A stretch of DNA of 64,000 bases from the NCBI GenBank assembly GCA_040954595.2, contig CM082591.2:10664001-10728000 (forward strand). The letters run 5' to 3'. Positions within the stretch are counted from its first letter, which is position 1. Each line of letters opens with the position of its first letter. Origin of the DNA: Balanoglossus misakiensis (lineage: Eukaryota > Hemichordata). Below the pieces are notes generated by a model. The model did no database searches. It saw only the letters and a program-made list of their open reading frames with translations, and was not told the DNA's origin. Position numbers and translations under genes: made by a program. Of this stretch, positions 1-11,348 are shown one piece after another.

Positions 1-3000
1 GCGCATCACAACATAATTTTGTAAACAAACGAGGCTGTGTTTGGAAGCAACCATGGAAACTTTTGAACTATCCGTCGATCTACAGAGTCTAGTGGAAAAC
101 TTTCTTATGCGCATAGACCTATCATGTGTTCTGCGCATAAGAACAGAATTTTATAAACAAACGAGGCTGTGTTTGGAAGCAACCATGGAAACTTTAGAAC
201 TATCCGTCGATCTACAGAGTCCAGTGGAAAACTTTCTTATCCTCATAGGCCTATCATGTGTTCTGCGCATCACAACAGAATTTTGTAAACAAACGAGGCT
301 GTGTTTGGAAGCAACAATGGAAACTTTAGAACTATCCGTCGATCTACAGTGTCTAGTGGAAAACTTTCTTATGCGCATAGACCTATCATGTGTTCTGCGC
401 ATCACAACAGAATTTTGTAAACAAACAAGGCTGTGTTTGGAAGCAACCATGGAAACTTTAGAACTATCCGTCGATCGACAGAGTCTGGCGGAAAACTTTC
501 TTATGCGCATAGACCTATCATGTGTTCTGCGCATCACAACAGAATTTTGTAAACAAACGAGGCTGTGGTTGGAAGCAACCATGGAAACTTTAGAACTATC
601 CGTCGATGGACAGAGTCTAGTGGAAAACTTTCTTATGCGCATAGACCTATCATATGTTCTGCGCATCACAACAGAATTTTGTAAACAAACGAGGCTGTGT
701 TTGGAAGCAACCATGTAAACTTTAGAACTATCTGTCGTTCTACAGAGTCTAGAGGAAAACTTTCTTATCCTCATAGGCCTATCATGTGTTCTGCGCATCA
801 CAACAGAATTTTGTAAACAAACGAGGCTGTGTTTGGAAGCAACCATGCGCATAGACCTATCATGTGTTCTGCGAATCACAACAGAATTTTGTAAACAAAC
901 GAGGCTGTGTTTGGAAGCAACCATGGAAACTTTAGAAATATCCGTCGATCTACAGAGTCTAGTGGAAAACTTTCTTATCCTCATAGGCCTATCATGTGTT
1001 CTGCGCATCACAACAGAATTTTGTAAACAAACGAGGCTGTGTTTGGAAGCAACCATGCGCATAGACCTATCATGTGTTCTGCGCATCACAACATAATTTT
1101 GTAAACAAACGAGGCTGTGTTTGGAAGCAACCATGGAAACTTTAGAACTATCCGTCATTCTGCAGAGTCTACAGGAAAACTTTCTTCTCCTCATAGGCCT
1201 ATCATGTGTTCTGCGCATCACAAAAGAATTTTGTAAACAAACGAGGCTGTGTTTGGAAGCAACCATGGAAACTTTAGAACTATCCGTCGATCTACAGAGT
1301 CTAGTGGAAAACTTTCTTATCCTCATAGACCTATCATGTGTTCTGCGCATCACAACAGAATTTTGTAAACAAACGAGGCTGTGTTTGGAAGCAACCATGG
1401 AAACTTTAGAACTATCCGTCGATCTACAGAGTCTATTGGAAAACTTTCTTATCCTCATAGACCTATCATGTGTTCTGCGCATCACAACAGAATTTTGTAA
1501 ACAGACGAGGCTGTGTTTGGAAGCAACCATGGAAATTTTAGAACTATCCGTCGATCTACAGAGTCTAGTGGAAAACTTTCTTATGTGCATAGGTCTATCA
1601 TGTGTTCTGCGCATCACAACATAATTTTTTAAACAATCGAGGCTGTGTTTGGAAGCAACAATGGAAACTTTAGAACTATCCGTCGATCTACAGAGTCTAG
1701 TGAAAAACTTTCTTATGCGCATAGGCCTATCATGTGTTCTGCGCATCACAACAGAATTCGGTAAATAAACGAGGGTGTGTTTGGAAGCAACCATGGAAAC
1801 TTTAGAACTATCCGTCGATCGACAGAGTCTAGTGGAAAACTTTCTTATGCGCATAGACCTATCATGTGTTCTGCGCATCACAACAGAATTCGGTAAATAA
1901 ACGAGGGTGTGTTTGGAAGCAACCATGGAAACTTTAGAACTATCCGTCGATCGACAGAGTCTAGTGGAAAACTTTCTTATGCGCATAGACCTATCATGTG
2001 TTCTGCGCATCACAACAGAATTTTGTAAACAAACGAGGCTGTGTTTGGACGCAACCATGGAAACTTTAGAACTATCCGTCGATCGACAGAGTCTAGTGGA
2101 AAACTTTCTTATGCGCATAGACCTATCATGTGTTCTGCGCATCACAACAGAATTTTGTAAACAAACGAGGCTGTGTTTGGAAGCAACCATGGAAACTTTA
2201 CAACTATCCGTCGTTCTACAGAGTCTAGAGGAAAACTTTCTTATCCTCATAGGCCTATCATGTGTTCTGCGCATCACAACAGAATTTTGTAAACAAACGA
2301 GGCTGTGTTTGGAAGCAACCATGCGCATAGACCTATCATGTGTTCTGCGCATCACAACAGAATTTTGTAAACAAACGAGGCTGTGTTTGGAAGCAACCAT
2401 GGAAACTTTAGAACTATCCGTCGATCTACAGAGTCTAGTGGAAAACTTTCTTATGCGCATAGACCTATCATGTGTTCTGCGCATCACAACAGAATTTTGT
2501 AAACAAACGAGGCTGTGTTTGGAAGCAACCATGGAAACTTTTGAACTATCCGTCGATCTACAGAGTCTAGTGGAAAACTTTCTTATGCGCATAGACCTAT
2601 CATGTGTTCTGCGCATCACAACAGAATTTTATAAACAAACGAGGCTGTGTTTGGAAGCAACCATGGAAACTTTAGAACTATCCGTCGATCTACAGAGTCC
2701 AGTGGAAAACTTTCTTATCCTCATAGGCCTATCATGTGTTCTGCGCATCACAACAGAATTTTGTAAACAAACGAGGCTGTGTTTGGAAGCAACAATGGAA
2801 ACTTTAGAACTATCCGTCGATCTACAGTGTCTAGTGGAAAACTTTCTTATGCGCATAGACCTATCATGTGTTCTGCGCATCACAACAGAATTTTGTAAAC
2901 AAACAAGGCTGTGTTTGGAAGCAACCATGGAAACTTTAGAACTATCCGTCGATCGACAGAGTCTGGCGGAAAACTTTCTTATGCGCATAGACCTATCATG

Positions 3001-6000
3001 TGTTCTGCGCATCACAACAGAATTTTGTAAACAAACGAGGCTGTGGTTGGAAGCAACCATGGAAACTTTAGAACTATCCGTCGATGGACAGAGTCTAGTG
3101 GAAAACTTTCTTATGCGCATAGACCTATCATATGTTCTGCGCATCACAACAGAATTTTGTAAACAAACGAGGCTGTGTTTGGAAGCAACCATGTAAACTT
3201 TAGAACTATCCGTCGTTCTACAGAGTCTAGAGGAAAACTTTCTTATCCTCATAGGCCTATCATGTGTTCTGCGCATCACAACAGAATTTTGTAAACAAAC
3301 GAGGCTGTGTTTGGAAGCAACCATGCGCATAGACCTATCATGTGTTCTGCGCATCACAACAGAATTTTGTAAACAAACGAGGCTGTGTTTGGAAGCAACC
3401 ATGGAAACTTTAGAACTATCCGTCGATCTACAGACTCTAGTGGAAAACTTTCTTATGCGCATAGACCTATCATGTGTTCTGCGCATCACAACAGAATTTT
3501 GTAAACAAACGAGGCTGTGTTTGGAAGCAACCATGGAAACTTTTGAACTATCCGTCGATCTACAGAGTCTAGTGGAAAACTTTCTTATGCGCATAGACCT
3601 ATCATGTGTTCTGCGCATCACAACAGAATTTTATAAACAAACGAGGCTGTGTTTGGAAGCAACCATGGAAACTTTAGAACTATCCGTCGATCTACAGAGT
3701 CCAGTGGAAAACTTTCTTATCCTCATAGGCCTATCATGTGTTCTGCGCATCACAACAGAATTTTGTAAACAAACGAGGCTGTGTTTGGAAGCAACAATGG
3801 AAACTTTAGAACTATCCGTCGATCTACAGTGTCTAGTGGAAAACTTTCTTATGCGCATAGACCTATCATGTGTTCTGCGCATCACAACAGAATTTTGTAA
3901 ACAAACAAGGCTGTGTTTGGAAGCAACCATGGAAACTTTAGAACTATCCGTCGATCGACAGAGTCTGGCGGAAAACTTTCTTATGCGCATAGACCTATCA
4001 TGTGTTCTGCGCATCACAACAGAATTTTGTAAACAAACGAGGCTGTGGTTGGAAGCAACCATGGAAACTTTAGAACTATCCGTCGATGGACAGAGTCTAG
4101 TGGAAAACTTTCTTATGCGCATAGACCTATCATATGTTCTGCGCATCACAACAGAATTTTGTAAACAAACGAGGCTGTGTTTGGAAGCAACCATGTAAAC
4201 TTTAGAACTATCCGTCGTTCTACAGAGTCTAGAGGAAAACTTTCTTATCCTCATAGGCCTATCATGTGTTCTGCGCATCACAACAGAATTTTGTAAACAA
4301 ACGAGGCTGTGTTTGGAAGCAACCATGCGCATAGACCTATCATGTGTTCTGCGCATCACAACAGAATTTTGTAAACAAACGAGGCTGTGTTTGGAAGCAA
4401 CCATGGAAACTTTAGAACTATCCGTCGATCTACAGACTCTAGTGGAAAACTTTCTTATGCGCATAGACCTATCATGTGTTCTGCGCATCACAACAGAATT
4501 TTGTAAACAAACGAGGCTGTGTTTGGAAGCAACCATGGAAACTTTTGAACTATCCGTCGATCTACAGAGTCTAGTGGAAAACTTTCTTATGCGCATAGAC
4601 CTATCATGTGTTCTGCGCATCACAACAGAATTTTATAAACAAACGAGGCTGTGTTTGGAAGCAACCATGGAAACTTTAGAACTATCCGTCGATCTACAGA
4701 GTCCAGTGGAAAACTTTCTTATCCTCATAGGCCTATCATGTGTTCTGCGCATCACAACAGAATTTTGTAAACAAACGATGCTGTGTTTGGAAGCAACAAT
4801 GGAAACTTTAGAACTATCCGTCGATCTACAGTGTCTAGTGGAAAACTTTCTTATGCGCATAGACCTATCATGTGTTCTGCGCATCACAACAGAATTTTGT
4901 AAACAAACAAGGCTGTGTTTGGAAGCAACCATGGAAACTTTAGAACTATCCGTCGATCGACAGAGTCTGGCGGAAAACTTTCTTATGCGCATAGACCTAT
5001 CATGTGTTCTGCGCATCACAACAGAATTTTGTAAACAAACGAGGCTGTGGTTGGAAGCAACCATGGAAACTTTACAACTATCCGTCGTTCTACAGAGTCT
5101 AGAGGAAAACTTTCTTATCCTCATAGGCCTATCATGTGTTCTGCGCATCACAACAGAATTTTGTAAACAAACGAGGCTGTGTTTGGAAGCAACCATGCGC
5201 ATAGACCTATCATGTGTTCTGCGCATCACAACAGAATTTTGTAAACAAACGAGGCTGTGTTTGGAAGCAACCATGGAAACTTTAGAACTATCCGTCGATC
5301 TACAGAGTCTAGTGGAAAACTTTCTTATGCGCATAGACCTATCATGTGTTCTGCGCATCACAACATAATTTTGTAAACAAACGAGGCTGTGTTTGGAAGC
5401 AACCATGGAAACTTTTGAACTATCCGTCGATCTACAGAGTCTAGTGGAAAACTTTCTTATGCGCATAGACCTATCATGTGTTCTGCGCATAAGAACAGAA
5501 TTTTATAAACAAACGAGGCTGTGTTTGGAAGCAACCATGGAAACTTTAGAACTATCCGTCGATCTACAGAGTCCAGTGGAAAACTTTCTTATCCTCATAG
5601 GCCTATCATGTGTTCTGCGCATCACAACAGAATTTTGTAAACAAACGAGGCTGTGTTTGGAAGCAACAATGGAAACTTTAGAACTATCCGTCGATCTACA
5701 GTGTCTAGTGGAAAACTTTCTTATGCGCATAGACCTATCATGTGTTCTGCGCATCACAACAGAATTTTGTAAACAAACAAGGCTGTGTTTGGAAGCAACC
5801 ATGGAAACTTTAGAACTATCCGTCGATCGACAGAGTCTGGCGGAAAACTTTCTTATGCGCATAGACCTATCATGTGTTCTGCGCATCACAACAGAATTTT
5901 GTAAACAAACGAGGCTGTGGTTGGAAGCAACCATGGAAACTTTAGAACTATCCGTCGATGGACAGAGTCTAGTGGAAAACTTTCTTATGCGCATAGACCT

Positions 6001-7126
6001 ATCATATGTTCTGCGCATCACAACAGAATTTTGTAAACAAACGAGGCTGTGTTTGGAAGCAACCATGTAAACTTTAGAACTATCTGTCGTTCTACAGAGT
6101 CTAGAGGAAAACTTTCTTATCCTCATAGGCCTATCATGTGTTCTGCGCATCACAACAGAATTTTGTAAACAAACGAGGCTGTGTTTGGAAGCAACCATGC
6201 GCATAGACCTATCATGTGTTCTGCGAATCACAACAGAATTTTGTAAACAAACGAGGCTGTGTTTGGAAGCAACCATGGAAACTTTAGAAATATCCGTCGA
6301 TCTACAGAGTCTAGTGGAAAACTTTCTTATCCTCATAGGCCTATCATGTGTTCTGCGCATCACAACAGAATTTTGTAAACAAACGAGGCTGTGTTTGGAA
6401 GCAACCATGCGCATAGACCTATCATGTGTTCTGCGCATCACAACATAATTTTGTAAACAAACGAGGCTGTGTTTGGAAGCAACCATGGAAACTTTAGAAC
6501 TATCCGTCATTCTGCAGAGTCTACAGGAAAACTTTCTTCTCCTCATAGGCCTATCATGTGTTCTGCGCATCACAAAAGAATTTTGTAAACAAACGAGGCT
6601 GTGTTTGGAAGCAACCATGGAAACTTTAGAACTATCCGTCGATCTACAGAGTCTAGTGGAAAACTTTCTTATCCTCATAGACCTATCATGTGTTCTGCGC
6701 ATCACAACAGAATTTTGTAAACAAACGAGGCTGTGTTTGGAAGCAACCATGGAAACTTTAGAACTATCCGTCGATCTACAGAGTCTATTGGAAAACTTTC
6801 TTATCCTCATAGACCTATCATGTGTTCTGCGCATCACAACAGAATTTTGTAAACAGACGAGGCTGTGTTTGGAAGCAACCATGGAAATTTTAGAACTATC
6901 CGTCGATCTACAGAGTCTAGTGGAAAACTTTCTTATGTGCATAGGTCTATCATGTGTTCTGCGCATCACAACATAATTTTTTAAACAATCGAGGCTGTGT
7001 TTGGAAGCAACAATGGAAACTTTAGAACTATCCGTCGATCTACAGAGTCTAGTGAAAAACTTTCTTATGCGCATAGGCCTATCATGTGTTCTGCGCATCA
7101 CAACAGAATTCGGTAAATAAACGAGG
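1..7126. repeat. Large duplication, about 5.35 kb period (1-1906 and 5353-7126)
   Basis: The sequence at 1-1774 reappears from 5353 with an offset of 5352 bp, including private features. Examples are CGCATAAGAACAG next to TTTTATAAAC (140, 5492), TATCTGTCG (729, 6081), CTGCGAATC, TTAGAAATATCC and TTTCTTCTCCTC. In the left copy the EcoRI-type unit is doubled (about 1755 and 1887), so downstream units are offset by 5220 instead. The intervening DNA is mostly higher-order repeat A. This is segmental duplication or unequal crossover one level above the local repeats. Confidence 0.85.
2189..6064. repeat. Higher-order repeat A, 1002 bp, four copies (one shortened)
   Basis: Copies start at 2189, 3191, 4193 and 5063. 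Three are 1002 bp (7 full + 1 short unit). The third is 870 bp and lacks the GATGGACAG unit. The unit order is: GTTCTACAG type; short; GATCTACAG; ACTTTTGAAC type ending TTTTATAAAC; GAGTCCAGTGG type; CAGTGTCTAG type; GAGTCTGGCGG type; GATGGACAG type. Copies at 3191 and 4193 begin with ATGTAA, while those at 2189 and 5063 begin with ATGGAAACTTTACAAC. Near-identity between copies indicates recent unequal exchange. Confidence 0.9.
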
Positions 7127-9021
7127 GTGTGTTTGGAAGCAACCATGGAAACTTTAGAACTATCCGTCGATCGACAGAGTCTAGTGGAAAACTTTCTTAT
7201 GCGCATAGACCTATCATGTGTTCTGCGCATCACAACAGAATTTTGTAAACAAACGAGGCTGTGTTTGGAAGCAACCATGGAAACTTTAGAACTATCCGTC
7301 GATCGACAGAGTCTAGTGGAAAACTTTCTTATGCGCATAGACCTATCATGTGTTCTGCGCATCACAACAGAATTTTGTAAACAAACGAGGCTGTGTTTGG
7401 AAGCAACCATGGAAACTTTACAACTATCCGTCGTTCTACAGAGTCTAGAGGAAAACTTTCTTATCCTCATAGGCCTATCATGTGTTCTGCGCATCACAAC
7501 AGAATTTTGTAAACAAACGAGGCTGTGTTTGGAAGCAACCATGCGCATAGACCTATCATGTGTTCTGCGCATCACAACAGAATTTTGTAAACAAACGAGG
7601 CTGTGTTTGGAAGCAACCATGGAAACTTTAGAACTATCCGTCGATCTACAGAGTCTAGTGGAAAACTTTCTTATGCGCATAGACCTATCATGTGTTCTGC
7701 GCATCACAACAGAATTTTGTAAACAAACGAGGCTGTGTTTGGAAGCAACCATGGAAACTTTTGAACTATCCGTCGATCTACAGAGTCTAGTGGAAAACTT
7801 TCTGATGCGCATAGACCTATCATGTGTTCTGCGCATCACAACAGAATTTTGTAAACAAACGAGGCTGTGTTTGGAAGCAACCATGGAAACTTTAGAACTA
7901 TCCGTCGATCTACAGAGTCAAGTGGAAAACTTTCTTATCCTCATAGGCCTATCATGTGTTCTGCGCATCACAACAGAATTTTGTAAACAAACGAGGCTGT
8001 GTTTGGAAGCAACAATGGAAACTTTAGAACTATCCGTCGATCTACAGTGTCTAGTGGAAAACTTTCTTATGCGCATAGACCTATCATGTGTTCTGCGCAT
8101 CACAACAGAATTTTGTAAACAAACGAGGCTGTGTTTGGAAGCAACCATGGAAACTTTAGAACTATCCGTCGATCGACAGAGTCTAATGGAAAACTTTCTT
8201 ATGCGCATAGACCTATCATGTGTTCTGCGCATCACAACAGAATTTTTTAAACAAACGAGGCTGTGTTTGGAAGCAACCATGGAAACTTTAGAACTATCCG
8301 TCGATCGACAGAGTCTGGTGGAAAACTTTCTTATGCGCATAGACCTATCATGTGTTCTGCGCATCACAACAGAATTTTGTAAACAAACGAGACTGTGTTT
8401 GGAAGCAACCATGGAAACTTTAGAACTATCCGTCGATGGACAGAGTCTAGTGGAAAACTTTCTTATGCGCATAGACCTATCATGTGTTCTGCGCATCACA
8501 ACAGAATTTTGTAAACAAACGAGGCTGTGTTTGGAGGCAACCATGGAAACTTTAGAACTATCCGTCGATCTACAGAGTCTAGTGGAAAACTTTCTTATGC
8601 GCATAGACCTATCATGTGTTCTGCGAATCACAACAGAATTTTGTAAACAAACGAGGCTGTGTTTGGAAGCAACCATGGAAACTTTAGAACTATCCGTCGT
8701 TCTACAGAGTCTAGAGGAAAACTTTCTTATCCTCATAGGCCTATCATGTGTTCTGCGCATCACAACAGAATTTTGTAAACAAACGAGGCTGTGTTTGGAA
8801 GCAACCATGCGCATAGACCTATCATGTGTTCTGCACATAACAACAGAATTTTGTAAACAAACGAGGCTGTGTTTGGAAGCAACCATGGAAACTTTAGAAC
8901 TATCCGTCGTTCTGCAGAGTCTACAGGAAAACTTTCTTATCCTCATAGGCCTATCATGTGTTCTGCGCATCACAACAGAATTTTGTAAACAAACGAGGCT
9001 GTGTTTGGAAGCAACCATGGA

Positions 9022-9026
9022 AACTT
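9022..9026 (+). other. Candidate target-site duplication, left copy (AACTT)
   Basis: AACTT is satellite positions 6-10 and is repeated at 10106-10110 right after the ATT tail. Removing one copy together with the element restores the 132-bp phase exactly. Confidence 0.8.
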
Positions 9027-9935
9027 ATTTTATTTAGTTTGTATACGACTCCGCTTGAGGACATTATAGATAAACACAGTCTACAAAGTATGTTTTATGC
9101 TGATGACTCTCAGTTGTATATTGCTTGCTCTCGTGATTGTGTCCCGAGTAAAATTATTGAGAACTGTATAAGTGAAATTCGCCAGTGGATGCATGATAAC
9201 ATGCTTGTACTTAATGATAGTAAGACCGAAGTTATTAGATTCTCTTCTAAGTTTGGCGATAGGGACCGACCACGAGAGTGTGATGTACAAGTCGGGGATG
9301 TCAGCGTCCATTCATCACCTACAGTGATTGACCTCGGTGTCACATTTGATATTACGATGACCATGACATCACATATTTCCACTTTGTGTAAATCAGCGTC
9401 TTTTGCTTTGTGGAGGATTAGTAAAATCCGGAATTGTCTTGACCAAGAATCAACTGAAAAACTTGTTCATGCTTTTGTAACTTCTAGGTTAGACTATTGT
9501 AACAGCCTTCTTTATGGCCTGCCAAATTATCAAATCAATAAGTTACAGTCTATTCAGAATGCCGCTGCACGTTTAGTCACTAAAAGCAGGAAAACAGAAC
9601 ATACTACACCACTACTTAAGAGATTGCACTGGCTTCCTATACAGAAACGGATTGATTTTAAAATTCTTTGTTTAACCTACAAAGTTTTAAATAATATGGC
9701 TCCGTCGTACCTGAAGGAGCTCATAAGTGTTCGTTCTTCTGTCCGTAACCTTCGTTCTACAACTGATTGTTCTTTTATTCTTGATCATCCCAAAGTTAAC
9801 ACAGCCTTTTATGGTGACAGGTCATTCTCTACAGGAGCACCACGGTTGTGGAATAAGCTACCGGTTCCACTCCGTAGCAGTGAGAATTTTAATGTTTTTA
9901 AATCCAGCCTTAAAACGTTTTTATTCAGGGAATGA
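9027..9935 (+). pseudogene. C-terminal fragment of LINE ORF2 (reverse transcriptase, from before YADD)
   Basis: About 302 codons are open to a TGA at 9933-9935. Visible in order are LFSLYTTPLEDI, the catalytic YADD box (at about 9099-9110), WMHDNMLVLNDSKTEVI, a LDYCNSLLYGLP segment, QNAAARLVT, LHWLPIQKRIDFKIL and a C-terminal RLWNKLPVPLR ... FLF ending. These are the usual landmarks after motif B in jockey/CR1/L2-type ORF2 proteins. The endonuclease, fingers and first catalytic Asp (motif A) are missing, so it cannot be an active polymerase. A frame open from the satellite (GTG at 8958) reads into it, but that upstream part is satellite sequence and not a real start. No internal stop or frameshift is seen, which suggests a fairly recent insertion. 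Confidence 0.9.
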
Positions 9936-10037
9936 CGTTTTTATCCATTTTTTATCCATTTTTAACCATTGTCTATTTTTTTTTATGATACATTTTTAGC
10001 ATTTTACTTGTCTTTGTATTTTTAAGCAGCGATGTAC

Positions 10038-10072
10038 AGCGCTTTGGGATGTCTTTTTACATGGAAAGCGTT
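10038..10072 (+). other. 3' stem-loop of LINE E1
   Basis: AGCGCTTT (10038-10045) can pair with AAAGCGTT (10065-10072) over eight positions including one G-U pair, leaving a 19-nt loop. It sits about 15 bases before the ATT tail and just after TGTACA. E2 has a matching arrangement. In stringent-type LINEs a 3' hairpin is recognised by the reverse transcriptase; that role is inferred here. Confidence 0.7.
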
Positions 10073-10087
10073 TTTTAAGAATTAAAT

Positions 10088-10105
10088 ATTATTATTATTA
10101 TTATT
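10088..10105 (+). repeat. (ATT)6 tail of LINE E1
   Basis: Six ATT triplets end exactly where the AACTT candidate target-site duplication begins. This simple-repeat tail replaces a poly(A), as in CR1/L2-like elements. Read on the opposite strand, in frame with the satellite, it gives a run of asparagines. Confidence 0.9.
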
Positions 10106-11348
10106 AACTTTAGAACTATCCGTCGTTCTACAGAGTCTAGAGGAAAACTTTCTTATCCTCATAGGCCTATCATGTGTTCTGCGCATCACAACAGAATTTT
10201 GTAAACAAACGAGGCTGTGTTTGAAAGCAACCATGCGCATAGGCCTATCATGTGTTCTGCGCATCACAACAGAATTCGGTAAATAAACGAGGGTGTGTTT
10301 GGAAGCAACCATGGAAACTTTAGAACTATCCGTCGATCGACAGAGTCTAGTGGAAAACTTTCTTATGCGCATAGACCTATCATGTGTTCTGCGCATCACA
10401 ACAGAATTTTGTAAACAAACGAGGCTGTGTTTGGAAGCAACCATGGAAACTTTAGAACTATCCGTCGATCGACAGAGTCTAGTGGAAAACTTTCTTATGC
10501 GCATAGACCTATCATGTGTTCTGCGCATCACAACAGAATTGTGTAAACAAACGAGGCTGTGTTTGGAAGCAACCATGGAAACTTTACAACTATCCGTCGT
10601 TCTACAGAGTCTAGAGGAAAACTTTCTGATCCTCATAGGCCTATCATGTGTTCTGCGCATCACAACAGAATTTTGTAAACAAACGAGGCTGTGTTTGGAA
10701 GCAACCATGCGCATAGACCTATCATGTGTTCTGCGCATCACAACAGAATTTTGTAAACAAACGAGGCTGTGTTTGGAAGCAACCATGGAAACTTTAGAAC
10801 TATCCGTCATTCTGCAGAGTCTACAGGAAAACTTTCTTATCCTCAAAGGCCTATCATATGTTCTGCGCATCACAAAAGAATTTTGTAAACAAACGAGGCT
10901 GTGTTTGGAAGCAACCATGGAAACTTTAGAAGTATCCGTCGATCTACAGAGTCTAGTGGAAAACTTTCTTATCCTCATAGACCTATCATGTGTTCTGCGC
11001 ATCACAACAGAATTTTGTAAACTAACGAGGCTGTGTTTGGAAGCAACCATGGAAACTTTAGAACTATCCGTCGATCTACAGAGTCTATTGGAAAACTTTC
11101 TTATCCTCATAGACCTATCATGTGTTCTGCGCATCACAACAGAATTTTGTAAACAGACGAGGCTGTGTTTGGAAGCAACCATGGAAATTTTAGAACTATC
11201 CGTCGATCTACAGAATCTAGTGGAAAACTTTCTTATGTGCATAGGTCTATCATGTGTTCTGCGCATCACAACATAATTTTTTAAACAATCGAGGCTGTGT
11301 TTGGAAGCAACAATGGAAACTTTAGAACTATCCGTCATTCTGCAGAGT

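Larger units (their letters stand above)
1..9026. repeat. Satellite block 1: 132-bp tandem array with 78-bp derivatives
   Basis: This is head-to-tail satellite DNA and runs off the left edge. Phased on the ATG of the NcoI site (CCATGG), units start at 53, 185, 317 and so on, every 132 bp. Short 78-bp units begin for example at 845, 1055, 2323 and 3323. Units differ by a limited set of diagnostic substitutions: GATCTACAG, GATCGACAG, GATGGACAG, GTTCTACAG or ATTCTGCAG in the first third, and ATGCGCATAGAC or ATCCTCATAGGC in the middle. Stop-creating variants (ATGTAA, ACATAA, GGTAAATAA) recur at 713, about 1094, 1622, 1765 and 1897. TTTTATAAAC variants (about 150, 2629, 3631, 4633, 5503) break the opposite-strand frame. 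No gene is seen. The block ends inside a unit at the LINE insertion. The monomer family itself is not one I recognise. Confidence 0.97.
9027..10105 (+). mobile_element. LINE copy E1 (jockey/CR1/L2-type), strongly 5'-truncated
   Basis: This 1079-bp segment is unlike the satellite. It begins inside the reverse transcriptase reading frame, at the residues just before PLEDI, and ends with six ATT units. Satellite position 10 precedes it and satellite position 6 follows it. AACTT is therefore present on both sides (9022-9026 and 10106-10110), a 5-bp candidate target-site duplication. Removing 9027-10110 restores the unit phase: the spacing between the flanking EcoRI-type landmarks becomes 2082 bp, exactly 14 full plus 3 short units. 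This is what incomplete target-primed reverse transcription of a LINE leaves behind. The clade assignment rests on the C-terminal motif style and is tentative. Confidence 0.93.

Noticed and set aside
1-9026. CRISPR-like array because of regular direct repeats
   Set aside because: Units abut with no unique spacers, the period is 132/78 bp, no cas genes are present, and the embedded LINEs show the DNA is eukaryotic.
9081-9382. Small minus-strand open frames inside LINE E1
   Set aside because: They are antisense shadows of the reverse transcriptase frame and resemble nothing recognisable.
9727-9999. Alternative-frame 90-codon frame at the end of E1
   Set aside because: It overlaps the conserved C-terminal ORF2 region in another frame and extends into AT-rich 3' UTR.
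10273-10300. CENP-B box-like sequence in the GAATTCGGTAAATAAACGAGGG unit
   Set aside because: The spacing and bases do not fit NTTCGNNNNANNCGGGN; only the TTCG core and a G-rich end are present.
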